This document shows, piece by piece, positions 24,656 through 33,807 of a DNA stretch of 39,837 bases (position 1 is its first letter; each line of letters begins with the position of its first letter). The stretch covers positions 1-39,837 of the forward strand of contig CAZTAK010000019.1 of the NCBI GenBank assembly GCA_964611585.1. The letters run 5' to 3'. Position numbers and translations under genes: made by a program. The DNA is from CAZTAK01 sp964611585. GTDB lineage: Bacteria > Pseudomonadota > Alphaproteobacteria > SHVP01. The notes beneath the pieces are model-generated. The model saw only the letters and a program-made list of their open reading frames with translations. It had not been told where the DNA came from and did no database searches.

Positions 24656-25786
24656 CTAGGAAGCGGCTTTGAGGGGATCGGAGGCCGCGGTTCCGGCCTC
24701 GATCTCGGCGGCGCGCGCTTCGACCAGTTCGACGATATGATCGAGCAAGTCCGGGTCCGAGATCTTGTGATCGGGAATGCCGTTCAGATAGACCATGTGA
24801 GTACCGGCACCACCGCCGGTCAGGCCGATCTGGGTTTCACGCGCCTCGCCGGGGCCGTTGACGACGCAACCGATGATTGACAGCGTCATCGGCGTGATGA
24901 TGTGGGCGAGGCGTTCTTCAAGCGCGGCCACGATCTCGATCACCGGAAACGCCTGGCGCGCGCAACTGGGGCACGAGACGATCGAAACGCCGCGGTGGCG
25001 CAATCCCAGCGCCTTGAGAATCTCGAACCCGGCGCGCACCTCTTCAACAGGATCGGTCGACAGCGACACCCGGATGGTGTCGCCGATCCCCTCGGCCAGC
25101 AACATGCCGATGCCGACGGCGGACTTGACCGTGCCGGTGCGCAATCCGCCCGCCTCGGTAATGCCGAGGTGCAGCGGCGCGTCGGTCGCCTGCGCCAGTT
25201 GCCGGTAGGCGGCAAGCGCCAGAAACACGTCCGAGGCTTTGACGCTGATCTTGTAGTCGCGGAAGCCCTCGTCCTCGAGAACGCGGGCATGGGAAAGCGC
25301 GCTTTCGACCATCGCTTCGGGTCCGGGCTCGCCGTATTTTTCCAGAATATGACGCTCCAGCGAGCCCGCGTTGACGCCGATCCGCATCGAGCACCCGTTG
25401 TCGCGCGCCGCTTTCACCACTTCGGCCACACGGGAACGGGCGCCGATGTTGCCGGGATTGATACGCAGGCACGCAGCCCCTGCTTCGGCGGCCTCGATGG
25501 CGCGGCGGTAATGAAAATGGATATCGGCCACGATCGGCACCCGGGATTCACGCACGATTGCGCGCAGCGCCGCGGTCGAGTCCTCGTCGGGGCAGGAGAC
25601 GCGCACGATGTCGGCGCCGGCGTTTTCCAGCGCCCGCACCTGCTCGAGAGCCGCCGCGGCATCGGACGTGAGGGTATTGGTCATCGACTGGACCGTTACC
25701 GGTGCGCCGCCGCCGACGGCGACACTGCCCACCCGAATCTGCCGGGAGACGCGACGATCAATGTCTCGATAGGGTCTGAGGCTCAT
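24656..25786 (-). CDS. ispG: (E)-4-hydroxy-3-methylbut-2-enyl-diphosphate synthase
   Basis: A 376-aa GcpE/IspG. It converts MEcPP to HMBPP in the non-mevalonate isoprenoid pathway. The 4Fe-4S ligands C272 and C275 (SCPSCAR) and C307 (IIGCVVNGPGEA) and the conserved Glu of GPGE are visible. The N-terminal TIM barrel includes VQSMTNT and HFHYRRA. First gene of the ispG-hisS-prfA-prmC unit; the 534 bp upstream, between it and the RodZ-like gene, hold a repeat element. Confidence 0.96.
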   Translation of the reverse strand: MSLRPYRDIDRRVSRQIRVGSVAVGGGAPVTVQSMTNTLTSDAAAALEQVRALENAGADIVRVSCPDEDSTAALRAIVRESRVPIVADIHFHYRRAIEAAEAGAACLRINPGNIGARSRVAEVVKAARDNGCSMRIGVNAGSLERHILEKYGEPGPEAMVESALSHARVLEDEGFRDYKISVKASDVFLALAAYRQLAQATDAPLHLGITEAGGLRTGTVKSAVGIGMLLAEGIGDTIRVSLSTDPVEEVRAGFEILKALGLRHRGVSIVSCPSCARQAFPVIEIVAALEERLAHIITPMTLSIIGCVVNGPGEARETQIGLTGGGAGTHMVYLNGIPDHKISDPDLLDHIVELVEARAAEIEAGTAASDPLKAAS

Positions 25787-26049
25787 GGCGGGTCCACGGC
25801 GCGCCGGCGGACTGCGGCAGGCGCCGATTTCGGCGCCTTTATGGGCGATTTCGAGGGGTCCGTCAAAGCGCCCGGCAGGCAGCGGCAGACGCCCTGGCGA
25901 CGGAGCTCCGGCCTTTTGATCGCCCGTCTTTCGATTCCCCGGCGTTGGCCCGCAGCACTAGGGTAACTTTTTGATTGGGCTCAATTCTTTTCGACGCTCG
26001 GGCGAAATACCACGGCTCCCGGAAGCGTCCAGATATCGCGATTGAACCC
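25787..26049. other. intergenic, upstream of ispG
   Basis: No gene is seen. A CTAG occurs at 25966 and the next at 26050, with loosely inverted ends (CTAGGGTAAC against ...GAACCCCTAG), so the right third may be another degenerate element. The ispG promoter should lie here but no clear -35/-10 was picked out. Confidence 0.4.
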
Positions 26050-26324
26050 CTAGGGCACTTTCCGGCCGGATTGAATCGATTTGATGGCGGCAAACACGCT
26101 TTTCGGGGAGGCATGCCGTGAAACGCGATGCCGGTGCATCGGGCGAGCGTCGCAACGCGCCCGAGGAGCCTATTGGCCCCACCGAAGGCCGGGATTCGGC
26201 GCGCCGTGGCAGCCGTGGCATTGTTGCGTCCCTTATTGTTGCGTCCCCTACCCGCGGACCGCGCCGCTCCACGGCACAACGTATCTCCGGTCAAACGGTT
26301 CAATCCGGTCGGAAAAGGCTCTAG
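26050..26324. repeat. 275-bp CTAG-bounded element with inverted ends
   Basis: Bounded by CTAG at 26050-26053 and 26321-26324. The ends are inverted copies: GGGCACTTTCCGGCCGGATTG at the left and CAATCCGGTCGGAAAAGGCT at the right. Inside there is a doubled TTGTTGCGTCCC word and no credible gene. The right CTAG contains the TAG stop (complement, 26321-26323) of the RodZ-like gene, the same arrangement as at the TPR gene. MITE-like. Confidence 0.75.
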
Positions 26325-27895
26325 TTGGCGCCGGTGCCCTGGCGCAGGCGGCCGGGATCGAGGGCGACGTTGCGCAGCACCGCCCCGTCGGGCCCCGCCT
26401 TGGGCACCGTCTCGCCATCGACAAAAATGCGGATCGCACCGGCGTTACCCATCATCATCACCAGCCCCGGCCGGTTGGGCACGAGATAACGGTCGCCCGG
26501 ACGCAGCACGCCGGTGAGCAGAATTTCCGCACCGGGCCCGCGCACCTGTATCCAGCTTTCGTTCACCGATACCAGCACTATCCGGGCGTCGGTGTTGGCG
26601 GCGCCGAAGGTCTGACCTTTGCGGGTGCCGGTGCGCGCGCCGTCCGTTGCCAACGGCGGCGGCAACAGGGCGCTGCGGATGCGTGCGGGTGCGGCGGCGC
26701 CGGGGTCCGCTCCGGTTCGGCTCGGCGCCGTGGGCGCGGCAGCAATTTGCGTTTCGACGCGCGTGGGCGCGGCGGCAACCTGCGTTTCGACGCGTGCGAG
26801 TGCGGCGGCGGCGATGTCCGCTCCGGTTCGGCTCGGCACCGTGGGCGCGGCGGCAATTTGCGTTTCGACGCGAGTGGGCGCAGCGGCACCTTGCGTTTCG
26901 ACGCGCGCGGGCGCGGGCGCGTCAGCCGCGGCTTCAGGTTGAGGTGTGGCGGCCGGCTGCACGGGAGCGGTTTCGTTCGCATCCGGCAGCGCCGCGATCC
27001 GGGTTTCGGTTGCCGGCGCCGGGAGGGCCCCGGCATCGCGCAAGCCGTCGGCCGCCACCGCTACGGACGGCGTTTCGGTGGCAGCGGTTTCGGCGCCAGT
27101 GGTCTCAGATATGGTGGATTCGGTTACGCGACGCGACGGCTCCGTCACACCGGCCGCCACCGCGCCGTTATCAGTGGCGGGCACAGGCTCAGTCCGGGTG
27201 CGAACGGGCGTCACCGCCGCGACCGGAACCGCGTTGGCCGCGGGCGGCGCCAGCGCGGCAACGGTTTGATCCGGTTGGCTGAGCGGCGCCGGATCGGCGG
27301 CGGCCCGGGCGGTTTCGGGACCGGCAGCGGGGGACACCGCTGCCTGGGCCGAGCGCAGCGGCGAACCGGAATCCGGCACGGCCGCCAGCCGTTCGGGTAC
27401 CGGCGACACCGCGTCGGCGGTTTCGCGTTCATCCTGGGTGACGAAAAACCAGCCCGCATAAATGAATAGCGCCACCAGCAGCGACACCGCCAGAATACGA
27501 CCGGTCGGAAGCCGGTTGGCATCCATCGGTTCGGGAAATTCGAGTCTTGTTTCGGGTGGCGGGCCTAACGCTTCGGACTTGTGCTGGCCGACCACCCGGT
27601 CGGGATCGAGTTCGAGGAACTCGGCATAGGAACGCAGGAACCCGAGCGTATAGACATGCCCGGGCAAATCTGAAAAGCGGCCGTCTTCGATCGCCTGAAG
27701 ATATTCGAGATTGATACGCAGCGACTGGGCGACGGTGGCGATCTGAATGCCGTGACGCTGGCGGGTGGCGCGCAATTCGGCGCCGACGCCGCCGTAGCCG
27801 GACTCCGGAACCGCAACGACCTCGCGAAGATGCAACCGACCGCGCTGGTCGCGCGAATCCGTGGCCTTCTGTTTATGCGAGTCCCCAGTCCCCAT
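26321..27895 (-). CDS. RodZ-like helix-turn-helix / DUF4115 membrane protein
   Basis: A 524-aa protein: an N-terminal HTH of the RodZ type (about 36-100, GAELRATRQRHGIQI...DLPGHVYTLGFLRSYA), one membrane helix (133-152), a long Ala/Pro/Thr-rich periplasmic linker, and a C-terminal DUF4115 domain (about 430-510, ESWIQVRG...LRPGDRYLVP). RodZ links MreB to the wall-elongation complex. The linker contains two 37-residue repeats, each with an internal RVETQ(I)AAAPT doublet (26705-26926 in DNA as 111-bp units). Its stop is supplied by the flanking 275-bp element. Confidence 0.88.
   Translation of the reverse strand: MGTGDSHKQKATDSRDQRGRLHLREVVAVPESGYGGVGAELRATRQRHGIQIATVAQSLRINLEYLQAIEDGRFSDLPGHVYTLGFLRSYAEFLELDPDRVVGQHKSEALGPPPETRLEFPEPMDANRLPTGRILAVSLLVALFIYAGWFFVTQDERETADAVSPVPERLAAVPDSGSPLRSAQAAVSPAAGPETARAAADPAPLSQPDQTVAALAPPAANAVPVAAVTPVRTRTEPVPATDNGAVAAGVTEPSRRVTESTISETTGAETAATETPSVAVAADGLRDAGALPAPATETRIAALPDANETAPVQPAATPQPEAAADAPAPARVETQGAAAPTRVETQIAAAPTVPSRTGADIAAAALARVETQVAAAPTRVETQIAAAPTAPSRTGADPGAAAPARIRSALLPPPLATDGARTGTRKGQTFGAANTDARIVLVSVNESWIQVRGPGAEILLTGVLRPGDRYLVPNRPGLVMMMGNAGAIRIFVDGETVPKAGPDGAVLRNVALDPGRLRQGTGAN
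26705..26926. repeat. two 111-bp in-frame tandem repeats in the RodZ-like gene
   Basis: GTCCGCTCCGGTTCGGCTCG recurs 111 bp apart (26705 and 26816) and the sequence between follows suit. On the protein side this gives two units of the type RVETQ-AAAPT-RVETQIAAAPT-PSRTGAD. Being a multiple of 3, copy changes would keep the frame. Confidence 0.85.
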
Positions 27896-28120
27896 GTTCG
27901 CCGTCCCACCCGGGTCCGACGCTTAATCCCATTCGGCATGAGGCCAGCGAGCCCCTTTTGCCCAAGGGTAAACGCCGCAAGTAAGACGCAAGCGAAACCG
28001 GGCGGCACTCAACACGCCGATGGCCGATCTCCCGGAGCTGGGCGGAGCCCATTGACGCCTGCGCCAGAAGCCGGGAGTAAAGCAGATTTAGGTAATTCCC
28101 GCTACGGCTTGACTGGCGCC

Positions 28121-28160
28121 GTGGTGATCCTGCGCGAAGTCCCTGAAGGATTTTGCCCGA
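28121..28160. repeat. degenerate copy of the ptsP 3' end
   Basis: The segment GTGGTGATCCTGCGCGAAGT and following bases resemble 28189-28228, the last codons of ptsP. On the minus strand it would read FRDFAQDHHG, like the real KNFAQDHHF, but 68 bp downstream and out of frame. It is a decayed partial duplication. Confidence 0.5.
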
Positions 28161-28176
28161 GAAGCTTCTTGCCCCC

Positions 28177-30447
28177 CTACACCAGGAAGTGGTGGTCCTG
28201 GGCGAAATTCTTCAAATTGTCGCGGATCGAGTGGTCGCCGGCATCGTAAAGCCGGTTCATGTAGGCGGTGAGTTGGCCGCAATCGAGACTGCGGATCATT
28301 CTTTTGACCGCGCCGACCGCGCTCGGCGCCACCGATAGAGCGCGCAGGCCGACGCCGACCAGCGCCATCGCATCGAGCGGCCGGCCCGCCATTTCGCCGC
28401 ACAACGAGACCTGCACCCCGGCCTCGCCGCACGCTTCGACCAGAGTACGCAGCAGCCGCAGGAAGCCCGGCGCCATCACATCGTAGCGCTCCGACAGGCG
28501 CGGACTGGAGCGGTCGGCGGCAAACAGGAACTGGATCAGGTCGTTCGATCCGATCGACACGAAATCGACCAGCGGCAGCAGGTTTTCGAGTTGCCAGAAC
28601 AGGGCCGGCACTTCGAGCATGATGCCGACCTCGAGGCGTGCCGGTGGGGCCACGTTGCGGCGCGCCAGACGTTCGATTTCGAGATCGAGGATGCGGCGCG
28701 CGGCGCGCAGTTCGGGCACTTCGGCGACCATCGGAAACATGACTCCGAGGTGGCGCCCCGAGGCGGCATACAGCAACGCCCGCAACTGGGTCCGCAACAG
28801 CGCCGGCCGGTCGAGGCCGACCCGAATCGCACGCCAACCCATGGCCGGGTTTTCTTCCCGTTCCAACGGGCCGTCCTGATAGGGCAGAATTTTGTCGCCG
28901 CCAATGTCGAGGGTGCGGAACAACACCGGTTTGTCGCCGGCTTCATCGAGAATGCGCGAGTAGATTTCGATCTGCGTTCTGACGTCGGGAAACTCGGGCT
29001 GGACCATGAACTGGAGTTCGGTGCGAAACAGCCCGATGCCCTCGGCACCCGAGTCTTCGAGATGCGGCATGTCGAGCAGCAGGCCAGCGTTCATGTCGAG
29101 CCGGATTCGCACGCCGTCACGTGTGATCGCGGGTTCGCTGCGCTGGGCTACGTATTCGGCGCGGCGCTCGTTGCGCGCGGCGAGGTTCTCATCGTACTGG
29201 GCAAAGACGTCTTCGGCGGGGCGTAAAAACGCGACGCCGTGACGGCCGTCGACGATCACCGGATCGCCCGCGCGCACCTTCTTGATCGATTCCCCGAGCC
29301 GGCCGATCATCGGCACGCCAAGGGATCGGGCGACCACCACCGAGTGTTCGGTTTGCGAGCCCTCCTCAAGCAGCACCGCTTTGAGGTTTGCCGCGTCGTA
29401 GTCGAGCAATTCGGCGGGGCCCAGACTTCGCGCCACCAGAACGGCGTTTTCGGGCAAATTCTTGGGGTCGAATCCGCCGCGGCCCGCGAGGTGACGGAGC
29501 AGCCGGTTGGAAAGGTCCTCGAAGTCGTGCAGGCGTTCGCGGAAAAACGGTTCGCGCATCTGCGCCATTCGCGCCCGGGTTTCGAGCTGAACGCGCTGAA
29601 CGGCGGCGTCGGCGGTAAGGCCGCCCCGGATCGCCTCGCCGATTCGCTCGCGCCAGCCGCGGTCTTGGGCGAACATGCGGTACGTTTCGAGGATGGCGCG
29701 ATCCTCGACGCCGCCGCGCGCCGCCAGGCCCGCCAGCATGCCGTCGATGGCTGCGGACAAATCCAACAGCGCCTGTTCGAGGCGCTGCGTCTCGCGCTCG
29801 GGATCGTCGGCAATCAGGGCATGGACTTCGACTGGCGGATCGTGAATCACCGCATCGCCGTGCGCGAGTCCGTCCGACAACGGGGTGCCTTCGAGCCGCT
29901 GCGGCAAGGTGACGTTGCCCTCGGTTTCGAGCAGTTCATCCGCGGCAACCAACTGGCCCGACGTCACCAGTTCGGCCAGCACCATGGCGATGGTTTGCAG
30001 CGCCTCGACTTCGTCTTCGGCGTAGGCGCGCGGGGAGCGGTTCTGCACCGCGAGCACGCCGACGACGGAGCCGGCGCGCAACACCGGCACGCCGAGGAAT
30101 GAATGAAACGCCTCTTCTCCGGTTTCGGGGCGGTAGGCGAAGTGCGGATGGTCTTGGGCATCGGCGAGACTGAGCGGGCGGGCATGGGCGGCAATGTCGC
30201 CCACCAGCCCCTCACCGAAGCGAAGCCGGGTGGCGTGAACCGCCTCGCGGCGGAGCCCGTGGGTCGCGAACAGTTCAAGGATTTCGCCGGCGCGGCGCAG
30301 ATAAACCGAACACACCTCGGCCACCAGGTTGGCGGCAATCGCGCGCGTCACCTCGTTGAGGCGGGCCTCAGCCGAGCCGCCCGCGGCCATGATTTCGCGC
30401 AGGCGCCGCAGCAGAATGCGCGGGCCGGTCCCTTCCCCTTCGGTCAT
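28177..30447 (-). CDS. ptsP: phosphoenolpyruvate--protein phosphotransferase PtsP (nitrogen PTS)
   Basis: A 756-aa EI-Ntr. ATG 30447 (MTEGEGTGP) is preferred over an upstream frame extension to 30510, which overlaps the preceding gene. A GAF domain is at about 20-165, then the EI N-terminal domain with the phospho-His H368 in SQTEHSVVVARS, and the PEP-binding barrel (GLFRTELQFM, GSNDLIQF, the catalytic Cys in VSLCGEMAG). It passes phosphate from PEP to NPr and EIIA-Ntr, a nitrogen/potassium regulatory cascade. It follows lysC and the nitronate monooxygenase gene by 10 bp, as commonly in alphaproteobacteria with lysC. Confidence 0.94.
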   Translation of the reverse strand: MTEGEGTGPRILLRRLREIMAAGGSAEARLNEVTRAIAANLVAEVCSVYLRRAGEILELFATHGLRREAVHATRLRFGEGLVGDIAAHARPLSLADAQDHPHFAYRPETGEEAFHSFLGVPVLRAGSVVGVLAVQNRSPRAYAEDEVEALQTIAMVLAELVTSGQLVAADELLETEGNVTLPQRLEGTPLSDGLAHGDAVIHDPPVEVHALIADDPERETQRLEQALLDLSAAIDGMLAGLAARGGVEDRAILETYRMFAQDRGWRERIGEAIRGGLTADAAVQRVQLETRARMAQMREPFFRERLHDFEDLSNRLLRHLAGRGGFDPKNLPENAVLVARSLGPAELLDYDAANLKAVLLEEGSQTEHSVVVARSLGVPMIGRLGESIKKVRAGDPVIVDGRHGVAFLRPAEDVFAQYDENLAARNERRAEYVAQRSEPAITRDGVRIRLDMNAGLLLDMPHLEDSGAEGIGLFRTELQFMVQPEFPDVRTQIEIYSRILDEAGDKPVLFRTLDIGGDKILPYQDGPLEREENPAMGWRAIRVGLDRPALLRTQLRALLYAASGRHLGVMFPMVAEVPELRAARRILDLEIERLARRNVAPPARLEVGIMLEVPALFWQLENLLPLVDFVSIGSNDLIQFLFAADRSSPRLSERYDVMAPGFLRLLRTLVEACGEAGVQVSLCGEMAGRPLDAMALVGVGLRALSVAPSAVGAVKRMIRSLDCGQLTAYMNRLYDAGDHSIRDNLKNFAQDHHFLV

Positions 30448-30457
30448 CGGATCGGGA

Positions 30458-31552
30458 TCACCCGGCGCCGGGTGCTGCCCTCTGCATTGGCGCCGGACCG
30501 CTGGCCTCACCGGCGCGCCGCGCCTGGGCCGCGAGCGTGGTTACTGCCTGGCCGATCAGTTCGGCGAAGATTTCCGCCACCGGCTGTTCTGACTTCACCA
30601 GTCCGACGCTCTGACCGGCCATGACCGACCCGCCTTCGATGTCGCCGTCGATCGCGGCGCGCCGGAGCGCCCCGGCCCAGAACCGTTCGATCTCGAGTTG
30701 AGCTTCGCCGAGCTCGACCTCGCCGCCGTTGTAACGCGCGATCACGTCGCGCTGCTTTTCAAGGAAGGCCTCGGTTGCCTTGTTGGCGAGTGCGCGCACC
30801 GGGATTACGGGAAACCGTTTGTCGAGCTGGACCGAGAGAACGGCGTCGCGGGCGTTGGCGCGGATGAACGCCTTCTTGAAATTTTCATGGGCGATGCATT
30901 CAGTGGCGCAGACGAAACGCGTCCCCATCTGCACGCCCGAGGCGCCACCCTCGAGGTACATGGTGATGGCTTCACCGCGTCCGATGCCGCCGGCGACGAA
31001 CACCGGCACGGCGTCAATCTGCGGCAGGATTTCCTGCGCCAGAACGCCGGTGGCAACCGGGCCGATATGGCCACCGGCCTCCATGCCCTCGATGACCAGG
31101 GCGTCGATGCCGTTGCGCACCAAGCGTTTGGCGAGGGCGAGGGCGGGCGCAAAGGCGATTGCCCGGGCACCGCCGTCCTTGATGCGCGCAATCGCCGTAG
31201 CGGGCGGCAGCCCGCCGGCCAGGGCGACATGACCGACGCCGCGCGACGTGCACACCCCGATCAGTCGATCGAGATCAGGGTGCATGGTGAGCAGATTGAC
31301 GCCGAAGGGCCTGCCGGTGAGATCGAAAGTGGCGGCGATTTCGGCGTCGAGCTGGTTTGCGTCCATCGCCCCGCAGGCAATTACGCCAAAGCCGCCGGCG
31401 CTGGAGATCGCCGCCACCAGATGGCGTTCCGACAGCCACGACATCGCGCCGCCGAGGATCGCGACCTCGCAGCCGAAAAACTCGGTACCGCGGCGCCACA
31501 GGGCATCGAGCCGCGCGCGGGCCGCCTGCCGGCCGTCGGCGTCAGTCAGCAT
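30458..31552 (-). CDS. nitronate monooxygenase / FabK-like flavoprotein
   Basis: A 364-aa FMN TIM-barrel of the NMO/2-nitropropane dioxygenase family. SSAGGFGVIACG near the N-terminus and GMEAGGHIG, VFVAGGIGRGE, GVQMGTRFVCATE are the FMN- and substrate-site blocks. Members oxidise alkyl nitronates such as propionate-3-nitronate, or act as enoyl-ACP reductases (FabK); the sequence alone does not decide. Its start overlaps the lysC stop by 11 bp, so it sits in the lysC-ptsP operon. Confidence 0.88.
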   Translation of the reverse strand: MLTDADGRQAARARLDALWRRGTEFFGCEVAILGGAMSWLSERHLVAAISSAGGFGVIACGAMDANQLDAEIAATFDLTGRPFGVNLLTMHPDLDRLIGVCTSRGVGHVALAGGLPPATAIARIKDGGARAIAFAPALALAKRLVRNGIDALVIEGMEAGGHIGPVATGVLAQEILPQIDAVPVFVAGGIGRGEAITMYLEGGASGVQMGTRFVCATECIAHENFKKAFIRANARDAVLSVQLDKRFPVIPVRALANKATEAFLEKQRDVIARYNGGEVELGEAQLEIERFWAGALRRAAIDGDIEGGSVMAGQSVGLVKSEQPVAEIFAELIGQAVTTLAAQARRAGEASGPAPMQRAAPGAG

Positions 31553-32762
31553 CGAGGCCGTAGGCCGTGTGCAGCGCCCGTTGCGCGAGTTCGACGTAGT
31601 CCTCGGCGACCAGAACGCTGACCTTGATTTCGGAGGTCGAGATTACGTGGATATTGATTCCCTTCTCGGCGAGCGTCGCGAACATCAGCTTGGCGACGCC
31701 GGCGTGGCTGCGCATACCAACCCCGACCACGGACACCTTGGCAACGGTGTCATCGGCAAGCACGTTCTGGATCCCGAGTTCGGCACGCAGCGCTTCGATC
31801 AGGGCGCGCGCCTTATCGAGATCGGCGCGCGTCACCGTAAACGTAATGTCGGTCGCTTTGCCGTCGTGGGACGAACTCTGAACGATCATGTCGACGTTGA
31901 TGTTGGCGTCCGCCAGCGGCCCGAATACCGCCGCGGCAACGCCGGGCCGGTCGGCGAGACCCTGAAGCGTAATCCTGGCCTCGTCGCGCGAACAGGCGAT
32001 GGCGCTGACGATGCCCTTATCGAGAATCTCGGTTTCGTCGACGACCATCGTTCCCGGACTCCGGTTGAGGCTGGACAGAACCTGCACCCGAACGCGGTGC
32101 TTCATGGCCGTTTCGACCGAACGGGTCTGCAATACCCGCGCGCCGACCGACGCCATCTCCAGCATTTCCTCGTAGGTGATCTTATCAAGTTTGTGGGCCT
32201 TGGCGACGATGCGCGGATCGGCGGTATAGACCCCGTCCACATCGGTGAAAATATCGCAGCGGTCGGCCCGCAACGCCGCCGCCAGAGCCACCGCGCTGGT
32301 ATCGGTACCGCCGCGCCCGAGCGTGGTGATGCGCCGGTCGGGGCCGACTCCCTGAAATCCCGCCAGCACCGCGATGGTGCCCTCGTTGAGGCACGCCTCG
32401 ATACCGCCGGTGTCGATTCCCCTGACCCGGGCATTGCCGTGGACTTGATCGGTATTGACCGGCGCCTGCCAGCCCATGAACGAACGCGCCCTGAGCCCCA
32501 GCGTCTGAAGAGCCAGCGCCGTCAGGCCCGCGCTCACCTGTTCGCCCGCCGAGACCACGGTATCGTACTCGCGCCCGTCCAGTCCCGGGGCGAGGTCCTT
32601 GACATAGCCGACGAGGGTATCGGTTGTGCCCGCCATGGCCGAGACAACCACCGCGACCTCGTCGCCACCCTGGGCCAGTTCCTGAACGCGCGTCGCAACG
32701 GCGCGGATACGATCCAGATCCGCCACCGATGTGCCGCCGAATTTGGCTACGATTCGCGCCAT
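31542..32762 (-). CDS. lysC: aspartate kinase
   Basis: A 406-aa aspartokinase, the first step from aspartate towards lysine, threonine, methionine and diaminopimelate. KFGGTSVAD (7-15) is the nucleotide-binding start; LGRGGTDTSAVALAA and FTDVDGVYTADPRI complete the kinase domain. Two C-terminal ACT domains (about 260-400) imply feedback control by lysine and/or threonine. First gene of the lysC-NMO-ptsP operon, divergent from ubiG over 298 bp. Confidence 0.96.
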   Translation of the reverse strand: MARIVAKFGGTSVADLDRIRAVATRVQELAQGGDEVAVVVSAMAGTTDTLVGYVKDLAPGLDGREYDTVVSAGEQVSAGLTALALQTLGLRARSFMGWQAPVNTDQVHGNARVRGIDTGGIEACLNEGTIAVLAGFQGVGPDRRITTLGRGGTDTSAVALAAALRADRCDIFTDVDGVYTADPRIVAKAHKLDKITYEEMLEMASVGARVLQTRSVETAMKHRVRVQVLSSLNRSPGTMVVDETEILDKGIVSAIACSRDEARITLQGLADRPGVAAAVFGPLADANINVDMIVQSSSHDGKATDITFTVTRADLDKARALIEALRAELGIQNVLADDTVAKVSVVGVGMRSHAGVAKLMFATLAEKGINIHVISTSEIKVSVLVAEDYVELAQRALHTAYGLDAD

Positions 32763-33060
32763 TGCCCTGCCGCCGCTCCCTGCCGCAGCCGCGCGCGCGC
32801 CGAAACGGCCGCCGCAGCGCCTGAAATACCAACCCTGACCCGGAAAAGGCGCTTATATACTGGCTAGCACGAGGGCACGCAACAGCGTCGGGCCCCGGCG
32901 CCCGGCCGAGTGCCCGCCCGGCGCCGCAAAACACCGAGGATGGTTGAATTCGAATGACCGGGAGCCAAAAGTCCAGCGCCGAAAGCGAAAAGAGGCAGGC
33001 GGATGTCGCGCGTGCCAATCTCGGCGCGGCCAGCGGCCGTCCTGCGGGGAGGGACGCGCT

Positions 33061-33807
33061 TTGACCGGGACCGCCGGAACCAACGTCGACAGCGAAGACG
33101 TCGCGCGGTTCGAAAGCAACGCGCCCCTGTGGTGGGACGAATTGGGACCTTTCGCGCCGCTGCACCGCCTAAACCCGGTGCGAATCGGTTATGTCCGCGA
33201 CCGCCTGTGCGCGCATTTCGGCAGGGATGCAAGACGCTTCGATTCGCTTGAACAGCTTTCCGTCCTCGACATCGGTTGCGGCGGCGGCCTGTCGTGCGAG
33301 CCGATGGCGCGGCTCGGGGCGGACGTGACCGGCGCCGACGCGGGACCTGAGAACATCGCCGCGGCGCGCGCCCATGCCGAAACCATGTCCCTCGACATCG
33401 CCTACGTCGAAGCCACCGCCGAGGCCATGGCCGCAAGGGGCAAGCGGTTCGACGCGGTGGTTTGCATGGAGGTGATCGAACACGTCCCCGACGCGGGCGC
33501 GTTTCTGGCCGCCTGCGGTTCACTGGTGAACCCCGGCGGGGCGATGGTGATGGCGACCCTCAACCGGACCCTCAAGGGCTATGCGCTCGGCGTGGTGGCG
33601 GCGGAATATGTGCTCGGCTGGCTGCCGCGCGGCACCCACGACTGGAACAAGTTCGTGCGCCCCTCGGAACTGGCGGCGGCGCTGCGGGGCGCGGGGCTGA
33701 CGCTCGCCGATCTGAGCGGCGTCGTCTTCGATCCGATCCGCGCCGAATGGCGATTGGGGCGCGACATTTCGGTTAACTACATGGCGTTCGCAATCAAGGA
33801 ACACTGA
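33061..33807 (+). CDS. ubiG: ubiquinone biosynthesis O-methyltransferase
   Basis: A 248-aa class I SAM methyltransferase. The start is taken as TTG at 33061 because GGGGAGGG lies 7 bases ahead and the family begins a few residues before VDSEDVARFESNAPLWWD; an ATG at 32944 would add 39 atypical residues. LDIGCGGGLSCEP is the SAM motif; CMEVIEHVPD and ATLNRTLKGY are UbiG signatures. It methylates both hydroxyls during ubiquinone synthesis. The C-terminal MAFAIKEH codons are repeated several times past the stop (33913-34073). Confidence 0.93.
   Translation: MTGTAGTNVDSEDVARFESNAPLWWDELGPFAPLHRLNPVRIGYVRDRLCAHFGRDARRFDSLEQLSVLDIGCGGGLSCEPMARLGADVTGADAGPENIAAARAHAETMSLDIAYVEATAEAMAARGKRFDAVVCMEVIEHVPDAGAFLAACGSLVNPGGAMVMATLNRTLKGYALGVVAAEYVLGWLPRGTHDWNKFVRPSELAAALRGAGLTLADLSGVVFDPIRAEWRLGRDISVNYMAFAIKEH

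Noticed and set aside
22191..24659. 822-codon frame, plus strand
   Set aside because: Antisense across prmC, prfA and hisS, all firmly identified.
26081..27469. 462-codon Gly/Arg-rich repetitive frame, plus strand
   Set aside because: Its repeats are the antisense reading of the RodZ-like linker repeats; no ribosome binding site.
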